A DNA stretch of 64,000 nt from Aplidium turbinatum (taxonomy: Eukaryota > Chordata > Ascidiacea > Aplousobranchia > Polyclinidae). How positions within the stretch are numbered: the first letter of the stretch is position 1; each line of letters starts with the position of its first letter. The notes below the pieces were generated by a model that was not told where the DNA came from, made no database searches, and saw nothing but the letters and a program-made list of their open reading frames with translations. A program made the translations under genes and the position numbers. This document shows positions 53,601 through 63,961 of this stretch, piece by piece. The stretch lies in NCBI GenBank assembly GCA_918807975.1, contig OU964934.1, positions 10,230,001 through 10,294,000 of the forward strand, read 5' to 3'.

Positions 53601-56600
53601 CAGGACTAAAATTAGAATTCTCATCAACGTTGGTTTATGTATGGCTGAACGAACGAAATCAGTTGGCAGAATTGTGAAGAAACTTGATCATATTTCAAGC
53701 AAAAGTAAATGTCACGGCCAGCAAAAGCTGCCTTTTATTACAGCGCTTCAACGCCACCCAACAATGAAAAAAGCAACCTTGCTGACTGGGAAAACTGGTC
53801 GATATCAAATGACCAATGACCATAATCAGACAGTTCCTGATAGAATGGTAGAAGATCCATATTTAATTTTGACAGCGCTGCAAATAGCATGCCCTAATAA
53901 AGACGATGCTAATATTCAGCGCATGACAAAGTTTTATCAAAGTTTAATCGTGAAGAAAAGTTTTAGCGGATCTGTGTCATAGTCATTTCCCATCAAATAA
54001 AAGTAGCTATTCGTAGCCTGCATCGTTTTAGCGATACGTCAAGAATGTTTGTTCCAAAAAAGGTTTGTTTCAATACTTTCTCATAAGCAAGGTTCACAGC
54101 ATTCCATGCACTAAATGCAATGGAGACTTTGATCAAAAAATTTTTCGCAATGTTGCTGGTGTTTATTTTATATTTTCATTTCGCAGGCTACAGTTTCATT
54201 CAATCAAAAGTTTCTATTATTTTATCGTTTCAGCACTGTCAAAGAAGAAAATCAATCTTGTTTTTGCACAATGATCTAGAATTTAATCTTTAGTAGCCTA
54301 GTCGAGTAGTCGTACGCAGACGTTAAATCAATGTAAAAAAAAAAACAATTTGGAAGAGGAAGTAATCTCAGCATTTCCAATCACGAACTTCGCATAACGT
54401 TCAACAAATTGATTGTAGTGGAGTAAAATTACAATTAGCAAGCACTTTTAGGAAATTTTCAGTTAGCTGTGTACTGGTGTTGCTTTACTAACTGATTTTA
54501 TAGGAATTGAATTCATGTTCATAAAATGACATTCATTTCAGATTTTCATATATACCAATTTTCTGACGTAGATATTGTGATAAATAGAAGGACATCCTCA
54601 AAAATAAATATCAAAACGATGCCAAACCAGAGGATGTGTTGCTGTGAAAACCAAAAAAGATTAAATATAAAAAGCGGATAACAGATTCTTGAATTTAAAA
54701 GGTAAACAAGTCACAACTGCAAGTACATTTCTCAACGCTTGATTCCACCAAACGCGCAACTTACATTGGGCAGGAAAATTGTAACCAATTTCGTTAATTT
54801 CATTTTGAACATTCGACATTGCAAAAACGTACTTGCGTAGAAATCGCAGTGGCCATTTTATGACAGACTTCCTTGAAACAGGGTCAATAAGATCGATTTC
54901 TTCAGGCGTCACAGACAAAAGGTACACACCATCCAGATCCAATCTGACTGTGATTTCGTTTTGCTTCACCTTAACTTCGTACACTGTTAAAAATAAATAT
55001 AAAAGCAACAGCATGTTTTAAACTGTTAACTTAATACAGTAATATCTACTAACTACTGATGCGCTTCTATGCGTTTCTGATGCTAGAAACGATAATTGTC
55101 CTGATGAACACCCAAACTTTTCAGTATTCAATTACTGATGCAACGCATTGACAAAATTAATATAATGCACAACATTTCGAACGTTGGTGAAGCCTACAAG
55201 ACATGCGTTTTTGAAGCTGTTGTGAGGTATTTCGGTTTCTCATCAATGGCATTAAACTGAGTCGTGAATATTCAACAAAATTCGCATTGTCCAGGTCTAT
55301 ATTTTGGTTCAAAAATGACTAACTTTGTTGATGGCCGTCCATAGAATAATCGCTTGTGAACACTACGGAACTGATTGCCTTGAACCATTTTGCCATTTCA
55401 TCGGATGTGTCCCAAGCAAAGACCTGGAGAATTGATATCAATAACTATCGGTTCTAGTAAATGTTGTAACTAAACTATATACTTTTTTAAAGGCCCACGA
55501 ATACCTGGCATCTACCCACTACATGACTACAACTATGATTTCATCACAGGTTATTTTACCGGTACTGCAGCAGCCAGCTTTGTGGTGAATGTCATTATTT
55601 TCTCAACATTCCTTTCAGTCTCATTCATCTGAAATCATGAACAATGAAATTTTGTAGATCAGAACCTGGTTTTTCATAAAATAGCACTTACCTGCTGTTT
55701 GTCTTCAGATGCAAAGTTTAATCGTATCACATTTTCATTCCTTTTCCCTTCATGAATCACATCATCAACAACGTTGGTACATTTTTCCAAACTGATGACA
55801 ACAACATGCTGAAATGCAAAGCAGGGGGGTAATGGGGTATCAGCATAAACAGGAATTCACTAAAAACTAGCACATATTGGACTTTGCTTAAAAATTCCTT
55901 ACAACTGTTTGTAGTTTTAATCTAAAAAACCAAAAAACGTTTGGATTTCTACACAAGAAACAACGGAATAATTTTCTGATAAAAAGTTTTTGTAACACAA
56001 TAAACACAAAAAACTTCCATAGCTATAACACAGTTTCCTAATAGTGCACTAGAATCTAATGCCAACCTTTTTTGCCTTTTTTTCAAAGCTTTCTTTTGTG
56101 TCATAAAGTTCCAAACGTTGCGTTCCATGAGCAGAACGTTTGTACAATGCCGCCCATTTTTTATTCCATTTCTAAAACAAAATTTAATGAGACATTAAAG
56201 GTGGCAAAACTGTGATATCATAGAAACATATATAAATACTGCATTATAAAAAATATATAGCAAAAATACTAATAATTGCATGTGTGATTTTTTGTCACGT
56301 TTGGGCTGATGCAAAGTGATTGAAGATTCAAATGAACTACAGCAGAAAGTCAATCTGTAAGTCCTCGTTGAAGCCTGTTATTTCGTGTCTTGCTAAGACA
56401 CAGCTCCATACTTTTCATGGATATTGAACTGACATGCTTGTACTTGTTCTCACCACGGACTTATAAAGCGTAAAATGACAAAAAAGCTCCTTAGCTTTGC
56501 TAATGCATGTCAATGTCAGTGCGGTAGATAATTCTGAGACACCTTTACAAAATATTACAACTTTAGCAGAAGAGGCATAATCCTAGAATTTGTGAGATAG

Positions 56601-59600
56601 AAACACATTAATTACACTGCCTGATACTTACACTGTACAAGACAATAAACTTGTACTTTTTATTCGGGTTCAAATTTAAAAACTACAAATTCTGTTTTGG
56701 TTTCTTTATTCTAAATTGTTTGTTACTTTTGTAATTTTTACATTTCAGTTTATTATAAAACAAAAGGACTTTATAGCGACAGTTGTAGCAAGTTTAGTTT
56801 CCCAGAGTCGGTACTTGCGGGGACGACCACGTGGAGGTACTTGCTTTCGTTAAAGAAAATACCCATATACCTTGGGGTTCGACTTGATCGGCCTCTTACA
56901 TACCGCAAACACCTAGAACACTTACGCGGAAAAGTGACAGCTCGCTCTGCTCTCTTGAAACGTCTTGCTGGTACAAGGTGGGGTGCTAGCCCTTCAGTGC
57001 TAAGAACAAGTGGTTTAGCCTTAGTCTACGCCCCTGCTGAATACTGTGCTGCTACTTGGTGCAGAAGCGCCCATACTAACCTTGTCAATGTGCCAATCAA
57101 CAACTCCTTGCAAACTGTCACAGGTTGCCTCCGTCCAACTCCAACTGACTGCTTGCCTGTCCTCACAAACATTGAACCAGCTGCACTACGGCACCAACGT
57201 GCTGTTCTTTCCCTGAGCCGTAAAGCCCTAAACCCCGGCCATCTGCTACATGCAACCACGCTGAGATATCCACCAAAGCAGCGGTTAAAATCAAGAAAAC
57301 CATTTGTACGCGCTGCACAAGACCTTCTGGCAGCCTCTGGTGGAAGCCCTAGCAAACAGTGGTGCCACGCGGCATGGTGTGGACAATGGTCAAGCAGCAC
57401 ATCCCCACTTCGCCAAGTATTCAGATTCCCACCCGAGAACCAGCTGGGCCATGGCCTATCTTGACTTGCCTCATCAAGGCGTAACCGTTTGCTCACTGGT
57501 GTTGGACGCTATGGACTATGGTGCAGACATGTTGCACTAGGGCTTGGCAGAGAGTGCTGCTTATGAGTGTGGTGAAATGCAGACGGCAGCCCACATTATC
57601 AAGGATTGCCGGCTGTACAGACCACCTCATGGTATGGAAGGCCTAGTTTCCATCGATGACGACACCAGGCAGTGGCTAACCAATGAATGCCCTGACATAT
57701 AGCGACAACACGAGAGAAGAGGAAGATAAAACAAAATAACATTATTGTTTCAATAAAACTACTGTATCAAGATTGAAAAATGTCATAATAATTAGTAAAT
57801 TATAACTTCACAAGTCATAAAATAACAGTCAATAGTTTTTGTGTAGTGTTAAAGACTGTCAGAAATCATCAATGACCTTAACCTAATGGACAATGACACC
57901 AATGCCCCAACACAAGCAGCAGTGTAAACAGTGAGAGCTTGTTTGCCCAAATATTAACATGTGTTTTCAGTCGATTTTTAAAATGAAACTAGTTGTCAAC
58001 ATGAGACAATAACTATAATATTATATACAATTATACAATTTATACATACTGCTCGAAAAAAACAAACAAAGTAGTTGATAACAACTGCAGGTGGTAATAA
58101 AAAAATAACAATATTTGTTTGCATTGATATAGGCTTGCATGAAGTGATTTTCTCAATATTGTAGTGAAAATTTCAACTGCAATATTTCTAAACAGTATTT
58201 AAGTTAGGAATTTTAAGCTGCTACATGTCATTGTCCTAATGTCCTACAGCTGGGTCTGCTACTATTCGGTGAGTCCGATTCGGTGAGTTCCTAACCTCTA
58301 ACCCTTCCCCCCTAACCCTAAAACGGCAATGATAATTAGGCTACGGTACCCGATAATTAAAAAAAAAATTGAAAAAATCCCCCGTTAAGGGATCGGACTC
58401 ACCGAATCGGACTCACTGAATCGGACTCACCAAAACGGGCCATTCCGCTACAGCTACAGTTGTACAAAACAAATTTTTTTGTTAGAGTAGGCCTAGTTAT
58501 AGTAAAGCTACTTATGTACATTAGAGGATCATGACTTGGTACTGTATCCAGAAAGTTGAGTAGGATTTGCCCAATACTCATCCCACTCTTTTTCAGTGCT
58601 GCATAAATTTAACTAACTGTCCAGAATGACATAGCCTCAATGATATTTTTGATCTTTGATACTATCATGACTTTCTATTGCAATGCCACAATCGCCCTTG
58701 TGACTTGGCGCCTTTGAAGTTCATCCCATTGAGCAGATGTATTGATGTACGCTTACTCCACACTGCAACACTAGGATGACAATACAGAAAGAAAATAAAT
58801 GTCTTACAACACAATGATTTTAAACTCAATGTATTTTAATCTTGCATGGAAAATAGCTGTTTTAAGGGAATTTCATTAAAAGAAGCTTTATCTTTGCATT
58901 CAGCCTCTTTCAACATTTAATCCTAGAAGCTCTACATCAGTGGTTCTTAACCTTTTTTCCATCAAGCCCCCCTTCAATAATGGTCATGTGCCTCGCGCCC
59001 CCCTAGATTTTAAATAAGTATCATACCAAAAAAATTGCATTTTTGTACTTTTGTACACATCAGTGAGATACTTGACACTGCTTCTTAGCGACTAGATTTT
59101 TAATGCGAGGTTTAACGCCAGAGATTGAACAACGTAAGTCTCCTTCAACTCTCAGCCTGTTTCTGTATTTGATTTTGATGGCAACGAGAGCAGAAAATGC
59201 AGCTTCACAAAAGATACGTGGATCCAAACATTGTTAGAATTCGAGGAGCCCGAGTTGCGATAACAGGGTAAACAGGAAGGTAATTGGCCCAAAACGTCGC
59301 AATTATTAGTACCGGTAATATTAAGTAAGGTGATCGAGCATTAAGTAAATAAAACGGTAAAAAAGCAATTTGAACAAAAAAGTAAAAATGAAGCAGCGTC
59401 GAGAAAATTTGATAAATCTGAAGGAATTCAGCGCAAAATAGTTTTGTAAAGTTCTGGTCTACCTAATAAAGCAAGAATTACTGAATACAATATAAAATAA
59501 GATAAACTACAAAATATGACGAACAGAATAGGTCCTAGGACATTAAAGTAATTTAAAAAAATGAAATTGTTGTAGAACTTGCGCCCCCCTTGAGAGATGC

Positions 59601-60152
59601 TTCACGCCCCCCTGGGGGGGCGCGCCCCCCCGGTTAAGAACCACTGCTCTACATAGTTGTGAGGACATTACACCCTACCACAGGACAATGACTGACATTA
59701 AGAGGTACTGAAGTTTCCATTTGCTGAGTGTTGTAGTCTGCAAATGATTATATCAACTACCTGAAGAAAGGCATATTATTATCTTCTTGTTCTTGAAGGT
59801 TACTCAAATACACAATCACACGTATCACATAAGTTAATGGCTAGGCCTTATTTTTTTGTTTGAATAATTAGCTGTTTCTTCACAATACTATCAGGGTGAA
59901 CTGTTATTTAGTGAAGGTATTTTTTATATTATTTAGATGCGTGTATCAATTTTTTAGCACCTGGCTTGTGCCTTTGACTGCCATCATACACTTTTAACTT
60001 TTCAGCCCCTTTAAAACAAACTAAATCAATCAACAACTGCTGTTGTAAAACAATGCTGCCTAAGAAGGAAAACCAGTCTATATGTACATTACCTTTCCAA
60101 GTGTTGATGGCTTTAAGTAAGTCAATGTACCAGAAATAATTTCATCTTCCAT
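50312..60152 (-). CDS. DOK: DOK-family docking protein (PH + PTB adaptor), complete, 9 coding exons
   Basis: Exons in order of translation: 60152-60093, 56171-56067, 55808-55692, 55423-55324, 54983-54833, 51992-51931, 51507-51418, 51005-50778, 50661-50312. All junctions agree in phase: 1263 nt, 420 aa (human DOK2 412, DOK1 481). PH domain about 5-120 (KWNKKWAALYKRSAHGTQRL, human DOK1 KRWRKTWAVLYPASPHGVAR). PTB about 128-225 (KWPLRFLRKYGRDRQEFSLE, then AGRRCPSGP), keeping the Arg residues that bind phosphotyrosine. The tail has YEDP (Y264) and YNEP (Y284), YxxP sites of the kind bound by SH2 domains of RasGAP and Crk; KPPRQIP, a possible SH3 ligand; SQYSHL (Y350) and TDYDSI (Y366). The family sits at the membrane, is phosphorylated by receptor and Src-type kinases, and usually dampens Ras/MAPK signalling. 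The PH-PTB linker is shorter than in vertebrates. The donor of exon 2 (GTTGGC) and exon 4 (GTTAGT) are weaker than usual. It could be an ancestor-like DOK1/2/3 rather than a specific paralog. Confidence 0.92.
50778..51005 (-). CDS. DOK: DOK coding exon 8, YxxP-bearing linker
   Basis: 228 nt, from ACCATACAG to GTGACA. It encodes KPPGRVSFPSGGYEDPFDFQ, then DDYTYNEPVNVQPHPVV. Confidence 0.85.
51250..51387. mobile_element. Foldback MITE (CCCGCTTATTAAG family), copy 2
   Basis: Arms AGTCCCCGCTTATTAAGCCC and GGGCTTAATAAGCGGGGACT are exact inverted matches, spaced by about 100 bases. It lies 30 bases from DOK exon 7, inside the intron. Confidence 0.8.
51418..51507 (-). CDS. DOK: DOK coding exon 7, end of PTB domain
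   Basis: 90 nt. It encodes MFYFITDQYNAIFQEVESNV, aligning with human DOK1 TFTFQTAQGNDIFQAVETAI. The donor is GTACGT. Confidence 0.9.
51931..51992 (-). CDS. DOK: DOK coding exon 6, PTB core
   Basis: 62 nt. It encodes YGRDRQEFSLEAGRRCPSGP, nearly identical to vertebrate DOK (YGRDKVMFSFEAGRRCPSGP). Confidence 0.95.
52026..52501. mobile_element. GGGTCTGC/CCATTCCG-family element with CCCTAA-rich core
   Basis: It begins GGGTCTGCTACTATTCGG and ends GGGCCATTCCG. ATTTTTATA lies outside both ends (52017-52025 and 52502-52510). Four TTCGGCGAGTCCGA-like units are at the left and three inverted ones at the right. Further in are inverted CCTAATTATCATTGCCG arms. The core (about 52205-52375) is an irregular array of CCCCCTAACCCTTAA units. 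Confidence 0.85.
52900..53205 (+). mobile_element. LINE fragment, second clade (GFEMW...ISW motif)
   Basis: The plus strand reads EAKAAFQQMKSILC, then after a frame break SSASWTINKKITKRTNGFEM and WAFRKLQRISWIARKTNQSV. This matches the end of endonuclease-reverse transcriptase proteins with the AFEMWCYRRMLRIPW block. It is a short, broken 3' fragment in the DOK intron, antisense to DOK. Confidence 0.7.
53641..53982 (+). CDS. Candidate small nested gene, 113-aa hypothetical protein
   Basis: A single open frame from ATG to TAG with an AATAAA 14 bases after the stop (53996-54001), on the strand opposite to DOK and inside its intron. The product is basic and hydrophilic (for example RTKSVGRIVKKLDHISSKSK), with no signal peptide, membrane segment or known motif. 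Its composition looks more protein-like than neighbouring chance frames, but its length is within what chance gives in this window. I do not recognise it. Confidence 0.3.
   Translation: MAERTKSVGRIVKKLDHISSKSKCHGQQKLPFITALQRHPTMKKATLLTGKTGRYQMTNDHNQTVPDRMVEDPYLILTALQIACPNKDDANIQRMTKFYQSLIVKKSFSGSVS
53996..54001 (+). terminator. AATAAA just after the 113-aa frame
   Basis: A polyadenylation signal-like hexamer 14 bases after the TAG at 53980-53982. It is the main support for the candidate nested gene. Confidence 0.3.
54833..54983 (-). CDS. DOK: DOK coding exon 5, PTB first half
   Basis: 151 nt, from TTTTTAACAG to GTACGT. It encodes VKQNEITVRLDLDGVYLLSV, then SRKSVIKWPLRFLR. Confidence 0.93.
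55324..55423 (-). CDS. DOK: DOK coding exon 4, PH C-terminal helix
   Basis: 100 nt. It encodes VFAWDTSDEMAKWFKAISSV, the PH helix with the invariant Trp (human DOK1 SSAAWVQTLCRNAF). The donor GTTAGT keeps the phase with exon 5. Confidence 0.9.
55692..55808 (-). CDS. DOK: DOK coding exon 3, PH domain strands
   Basis: 117 nt, phase 0. It encodes HVVVISLEKCTNVVDDVIHE, then NVIRLNFASEDKQQ (human VIRLAECVSVAPV). Confidence 0.9.
56067..56171 (-). CDS. DOK: DOK coding exon 2, PH domain start
   Basis: 105 nt, phase 0. It encodes KWNKKWAALYKRSAHGTQRL, then ELYDTKESFEKKAKK. The donor is GTTGGC, weaker than consensus, but the phase and homology support it. Confidence 0.88.
56841..57735 (+). mobile_element. 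LINE, 3' end of ORF2, in DOK intron 1
   Basis: The frame reads KIPIYLGVRLDRPLTYRKHL, YAPAEYCAATWCRSAH, NNSLQTVTGCLRPTPTDCLP, and later YECGEMQTAAHIIKDC. This is the same non-LTR family as 19055-20152 but a diverged subfamily. It is truncated at the 5' end and broken by a frameshift near 57420 and stops after it. It lies antisense to DOK. Confidence 0.85.
58252..58447. mobile_element. GGGTCTGC/CCATTCCG-family element, 196-bp copy
   Basis: It begins GGGTCTGCTACTATTCGG and ends GGGCCATTCCG. An exact 8-bp target duplication CTACAGCT lies at 58244-58251 and 58448-58455. TTCGGTGAGTCCGA-like units lie at both ends in opposite orientation. A short CTAACCC tract is inside. Confidence 0.87.
58938..59646 (-). 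mobile_element. hAT-type element with transposase C-terminal remnant
   Basis: Inverted ends are CAGTGGTTCTTAACC and its exact complement GGTTAAGAACCACTG. An exact 8-bp target duplication CTCTACAT lies at 58930-58937 and 59647-59654. On the minus strand, 59235-59060 encodes DPRIFCEAAFSALVAIKIKY, then RNRLRVEGDLRCSISGVKPR and LVAKKQCQVSH with a stop. This is the hAT C-terminal dimerisation region of the ZBED5 type. The rest of the transposase is missing. Confidence 0.9.
60093..60152 (-). CDS. DOK: DOK coding exon 1 with start codon
   Basis: 20 codons, phase 0, with donor GTAATG. It encodes MEDEIISGTLTYLKPSTLGK, comparable to human DOK1 VMEGPLFLQSQRFGTK. The start is the only in-frame ATG here. 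Confidence 0.85.
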
Positions 60153-60316
60153 AACACGCAGTAGTAACTCAGGCATATAGGAGTACAAAAAAAATGTAAT
60201 TCAGTAATAACAAAATGTTGCGTCTACAATCTAAATAAATGCCAGATGTTTCTTGGCCACACTTACAACCTGTCAAATCATGAATGAATATCTCATTAAA
60301 GTAGGCTAATATTGAC

Positions 60317-60457
60317 CGGAATGGCCCGTTTCGGTGAGTCCGATCCCTTAACGGGGGATTTTTTCAATTTTTTTTTTAAAATTATCGGGTACCGTAGCCT
60401 AATTATCATTGCCGTTTTATGGTGAGGGGTTAGGGGTTAGAGGTTAGGAACTCACCG
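60317..60457 (-). mobile_element. GGGTCTGC/CCATTCCG-family element, truncated inverted copy
   Basis: It begins CGGAATGGCCCGTTTCGGTG, the complement of the family's right end, and closely matches 58300-58447. It stops at CTCACCGAATA without the GGGTCTGC terminus and abuts a CCATGGCGACC-family repeat. Confidence 0.75.
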
Positions 60458-60463
60458 AATATA

Positions 60464-60800
60464 TAACCAAGCTTGAGCTGATGTAATTTTGATTTTGAAC
60501 GCTTGGATAAATGTACAACATAACTCATTGTTTTAAGAAGCCAGATTGCAAAAGTTATTTTGGGGCAAAACTTTCAAAGCACCTAACATACAACCATAGC
60601 AACTTATATATATACACAGGTCTTACCAACGTGTGAAACTATATTATATATAACCAAGACTTGAGCTGACGTAATTTTGATTTTGAACACTTAGATAAAT
60701 GTACTACATAACTCATTCTTTTAAGAAGCCAAATTGCAAAAGTGTGATAACTGAATCTCAAATCAGTGCAAAGCTCTTAGTTTTACATTAAAATAATAAA
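60464..60800. repeat. CCATGGCGACC-family foldback repeats, two tandem pieces
   Basis: TATAACCAAGCTTGAGCTGA at 60464 and TATAACCAAGACTTGAGCTG at about 60650 begin two copies of about 100 bp. They lie around a segment ACTTATATATATACACAGGT. Similarity extends to 48020-48182. Confidence 0.5.
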
Positions 60801-61005
60801 CTTTTATTGTCAGACTCTCTTTGGATTTCCAGCACAATTGCCAAAAATAAGTTTATCTGTGACCTTGTAAGGTCTTTTGCTTCCTTTCACACTCATTTCA
60901 CTTTGTAATACACCAGTGTATTGTCGTGATATTGTGAGAAAAAAAATAAATCAGTGATTTGTATTGTAGCAATAGCACAAAATTGTAAGCCCCAAACCCA
61001 TAGGC

Positions 61006-62200
61006 GTAAAGTTTTAGAAATTACCGGGGGTGCAGTTATATCAGAATATCATACGCATAAACATCAAATGACAACCAACAAAAGAACTGAAAACAGCGAA
61101 ACAAACTAACATACAACAATTCAACCACAAAACGTATCTATTCAAACTGATGTTTTCGTAATAAATTCTGCGATCAGTTTTCTCTGTTGAGACGGTCAAC
61201 TTTTTCTTTATGTACGTTAAGGACACACATGTGGTTTAGCCTGGTTTGGGTCATTGTTGATCTTAAAGATGTCTTGATCCATCTGAGTGTGCCAAACAAA
61301 CATTCGGCCTAGCAAGACATGCATGGTAAAGGCAAGTACAATCGTATAAGGATTGCCACTTCAGAAACATGATTGGTAAGGTGTCGTCTTCACGAAATAA
61401 ACTGCACATTTGTTGAGAAGTTGCTTCTGATACATTTTTTAATTTCTAAAAAGCTCCGAGATTCCCAACCTGTCTCAAATATTGTGAAGTATCAATATCG
61501 GGAAACTTGGAGGAAATTTGTGGAGTGCCGCTTCAGTGGCATCCACAGACTTGTTGTCCTATACAAGTCCTCTTCATGGTTTTCGTGTGATAGACAAGTA
61601 ATCACAGAGAATCCAGGTCTAAACTTTTCGAGACACTTCAACAAGGCAAATTAACTAGTCTACTTTACTACTTTAAGCAAGTCTATAGCTGCACCTGGAC
61701 ATAAACTGTAAAGTTGTGCTACCCACCTTATTATTAAGATTGTTGTTTTTCGGCGCTATATAACTCCTTTCAACGCAATAACGCTCAAGAACGTGGTTAA
61801 CCACAAGACTGCTACACCAGATTATATTTACATTAAACATGCATCTGCATTGTTACATCATAGCGAATGGAAGTCAATCAATAAGCGTGAGCTTCAAACA
61901 GTGGGGAAATGAACAAGTCAGCAATTCTTGATGTACCGTAACAGCTATTGTTGCGTTTAACGACATTGTTGCGTTCTTCCAATTACAGTACTGTACGGTT
62001 ATTAATGGTCCTAACCTCAGGCGTTGTTGTAGCATGCTGCGTAGGAAATAAACTAAATGAGTGTGATTTTGAAACATATATTTTGAGTAATACAATTAAA
62101 TGAAAAAATGAAAATAAAAATTAACATGAAAAAAATTAAAATACCTATAAGAGCTGGGGGGGTGCGCCGCACCCCTGCACCCCTTACTCTATGCCTTGCT
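61006..62200 (-). mobile_element. Decayed hAT element (CATAGGCGTAAAG ends)
   Basis: The left end CATAGGCGTAAAGTTTTAG and the inverted right end (CATAGAGTAAGGGGTGCAGG on the other strand) are similar, with GGGGTGC words inside both. On the minus strand near 61270-61156 the frame reads TMTQTRLNHMCVLNVHKEKV, the conserved C-terminal block of ZMYM/TTF-type hAT transposases, followed by a stop. The flanking octamers do not match, so the exact ends are uncertain. Confidence 0.65.
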
Positions 62201-62521
62201 GCCTTGCTGTGCGAATTATTACTGTTTATTGTGTTGTATATATTTTTGTTTATTTGCCAGAAGAAACAATGAATAAACTGAACTATGGCAATAATCAGAT
62301 TATCAACTTATTCTCGCGATTCTGACTACTATCAAGTGTAGCAGATCAACCTCCAGTTAAATTTGAAGCTTGTACATTGGTATGACTTGTGCATATAGGT
62401 TGACATGCATACAATGTAGGCTATCGATTCCAAGTTCCAATTTCAAATTGTATTAGTGTAGGCTGGTCATTTTTTCTTCAACAACAACAAACGAGAAAAA
62501 AACAAAGGCTGTGGAGTACTG

Positions 62522-62590
62522 GAGTAATCGTCGTCGTCGTGTGAGCATCTGGGGCTGAGGGTCTATCCTTTTACCACCCCAGATACTGGA
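62522..62590 (-). mobile_element. LINE 3' tail fragment
   Basis: On the minus strand it reads CTGGGGTGGTAAAAGGATAG, then ACCCTCAGCCCCAG, and ends in ACGACGACGACG. This matches the 3' untranslated tail of the LINE at 19055-20152. Confidence 0.75.
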
Positions 62591-62763
62591 GTAGTGATGT
62601 CATGGGTAAGAAAAATCTGTTTGCTGCCCACACTGCAAACGTCTGCCCACACATACACTACTGCAAAAAATTGGAAAGTGTCAAACTTGAAAGCGTCGCA
62701 GTGTACTTGCACAAGTGCTCTACAAATATAAGAGTGTCTATTAAATTATCCATCAGTGTCGTT

Positions 62764-63765
62764 TGCATAGCCAAGTGGTGAGAGCCATGGTACGACGTTC
62801 GAATAGTTATCAGTTTGACACCGCTTAACAGGGGTGCAACCTAATTCGTACCATGAATAATTCGTACCCTCAGTTCGTACCCTGGAAAGATTGAGAAAAA
62901 AAATTAAAAAAAGCCGAAGTCGCTGATCGCAGTTTAATAGCACAAAGCCGAACTCGCTGATCGGAGTTTCGCAAACAAACTCGAGGGTTAGGATCGCAGT
63001 TTCCGCAAACATTTTAAAAGGATTAGGGTATCGGTTAGCGGTAGCCTATCTGCAAACAAACAAACTGAAATGATCAAGAGAAAAAAAATAGAACAAAGCC
63101 AAAGTTGCTAATTATCGCAGTTTTTCGCAAACATTTTTAAATTTCCGGTAATGATTCTAAGAGTTTGCCGAAGTCGCTGATGGCAGTTTCTGCAAACATT
63201 TTAATAGGGTTAGGGCTGATCGGAGTTTCCGCAAACATTTTAAAAGGGCTAGGGTGTTTCCGCAAACAAACAAACTGAAAAAGATCGAAAGAAAAAATAG
63301 AACAACGCCGAAGTTGCTGATTATCGCAGTTTTTCGTTTTTCCGCAGTTTCCGCAAACATTTTAAAATCTCCGGTAATGATCCTAAGAGTTTACCGAAGT
63401 CGTTGATCGCAGTTTCCGCAAACATTTTAAAAGGGTTAGGGTTGATCGGAGTTCTCGCAAACATTTTAAAAGGTTTAGGGGTTAGGGTTGATAGGAGTTT
63501 CCGCAAACAATTTAAAACTTCTGGTAATGATCCTAAGAGTTTTTGTTTGTTTGCGAAAATTTTTAAAATGTTTGCAGAAATTGCGATCAGCGACTTTGGC
63601 TTTTTTAATTTTTTCTCTTGTTCTTTTCAGGGTACGAACTGACGGTACGAATTGTTCATGGTACGAATTAGGTTGCATCCGCTTAACAGCATGTGGCTGT
63701 GTTTTTGGTAAAACACTTAAAGGTATATTGTCAACTGCAGCGTGGCACCCCTTCGACTATAGCCC
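62764..63765 (+). mobile_element. SINE type 2 interrupted by a GTTCGTACC-ended element
   Basis: The head GCATAGCCAAGTGGTGAGAG is at 62767. The continuation, with AACACTTAAAGGTATATTGT, resumes after 63680 and corresponds to the SINE at 5492-5664. The insertion 62831-63680 splits it. Confidence 0.6.
62831..63680. mobile_element. GTTCGTACC-ended element, copy 2
   Basis: The left end is GGGGTGCAACCTAATTCGTA. The inverted right end is GGATGCAACCTAATTCGTAC. The string CCGCTTAACAG occurs at both borders (62821-62831 and 63679-63689), giving an 8-11 bp target duplication. The interior consists of at least six units with GCAGTTTCCGCAAACATTTT in both orientations. No protein is recognised. Confidence 0.8.
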
Positions 63766-63961
63766 TTGATTTCTCTCATCATTATAAGCAGCAAGCTTCT
63801 CTACTGAGAAATGTCTACGGCCATTCTTAAGGCTATGGCCTGCTGAACTGAACCATCAGCATCCATCTATCTTTGATTGCTCATCTAAGTTGCCTCTTAT
63901 TGAATGTTGTGTGCTTTCAATAAAAATGTTTTCTGATTCTCCTTTTTTCTGCATATATGCA

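Noticed and set aside
57026-57496. 156-codon minus-strand open frame
   Set aside because: It is the antisense shadow of the LINE frame at 56841-57464.
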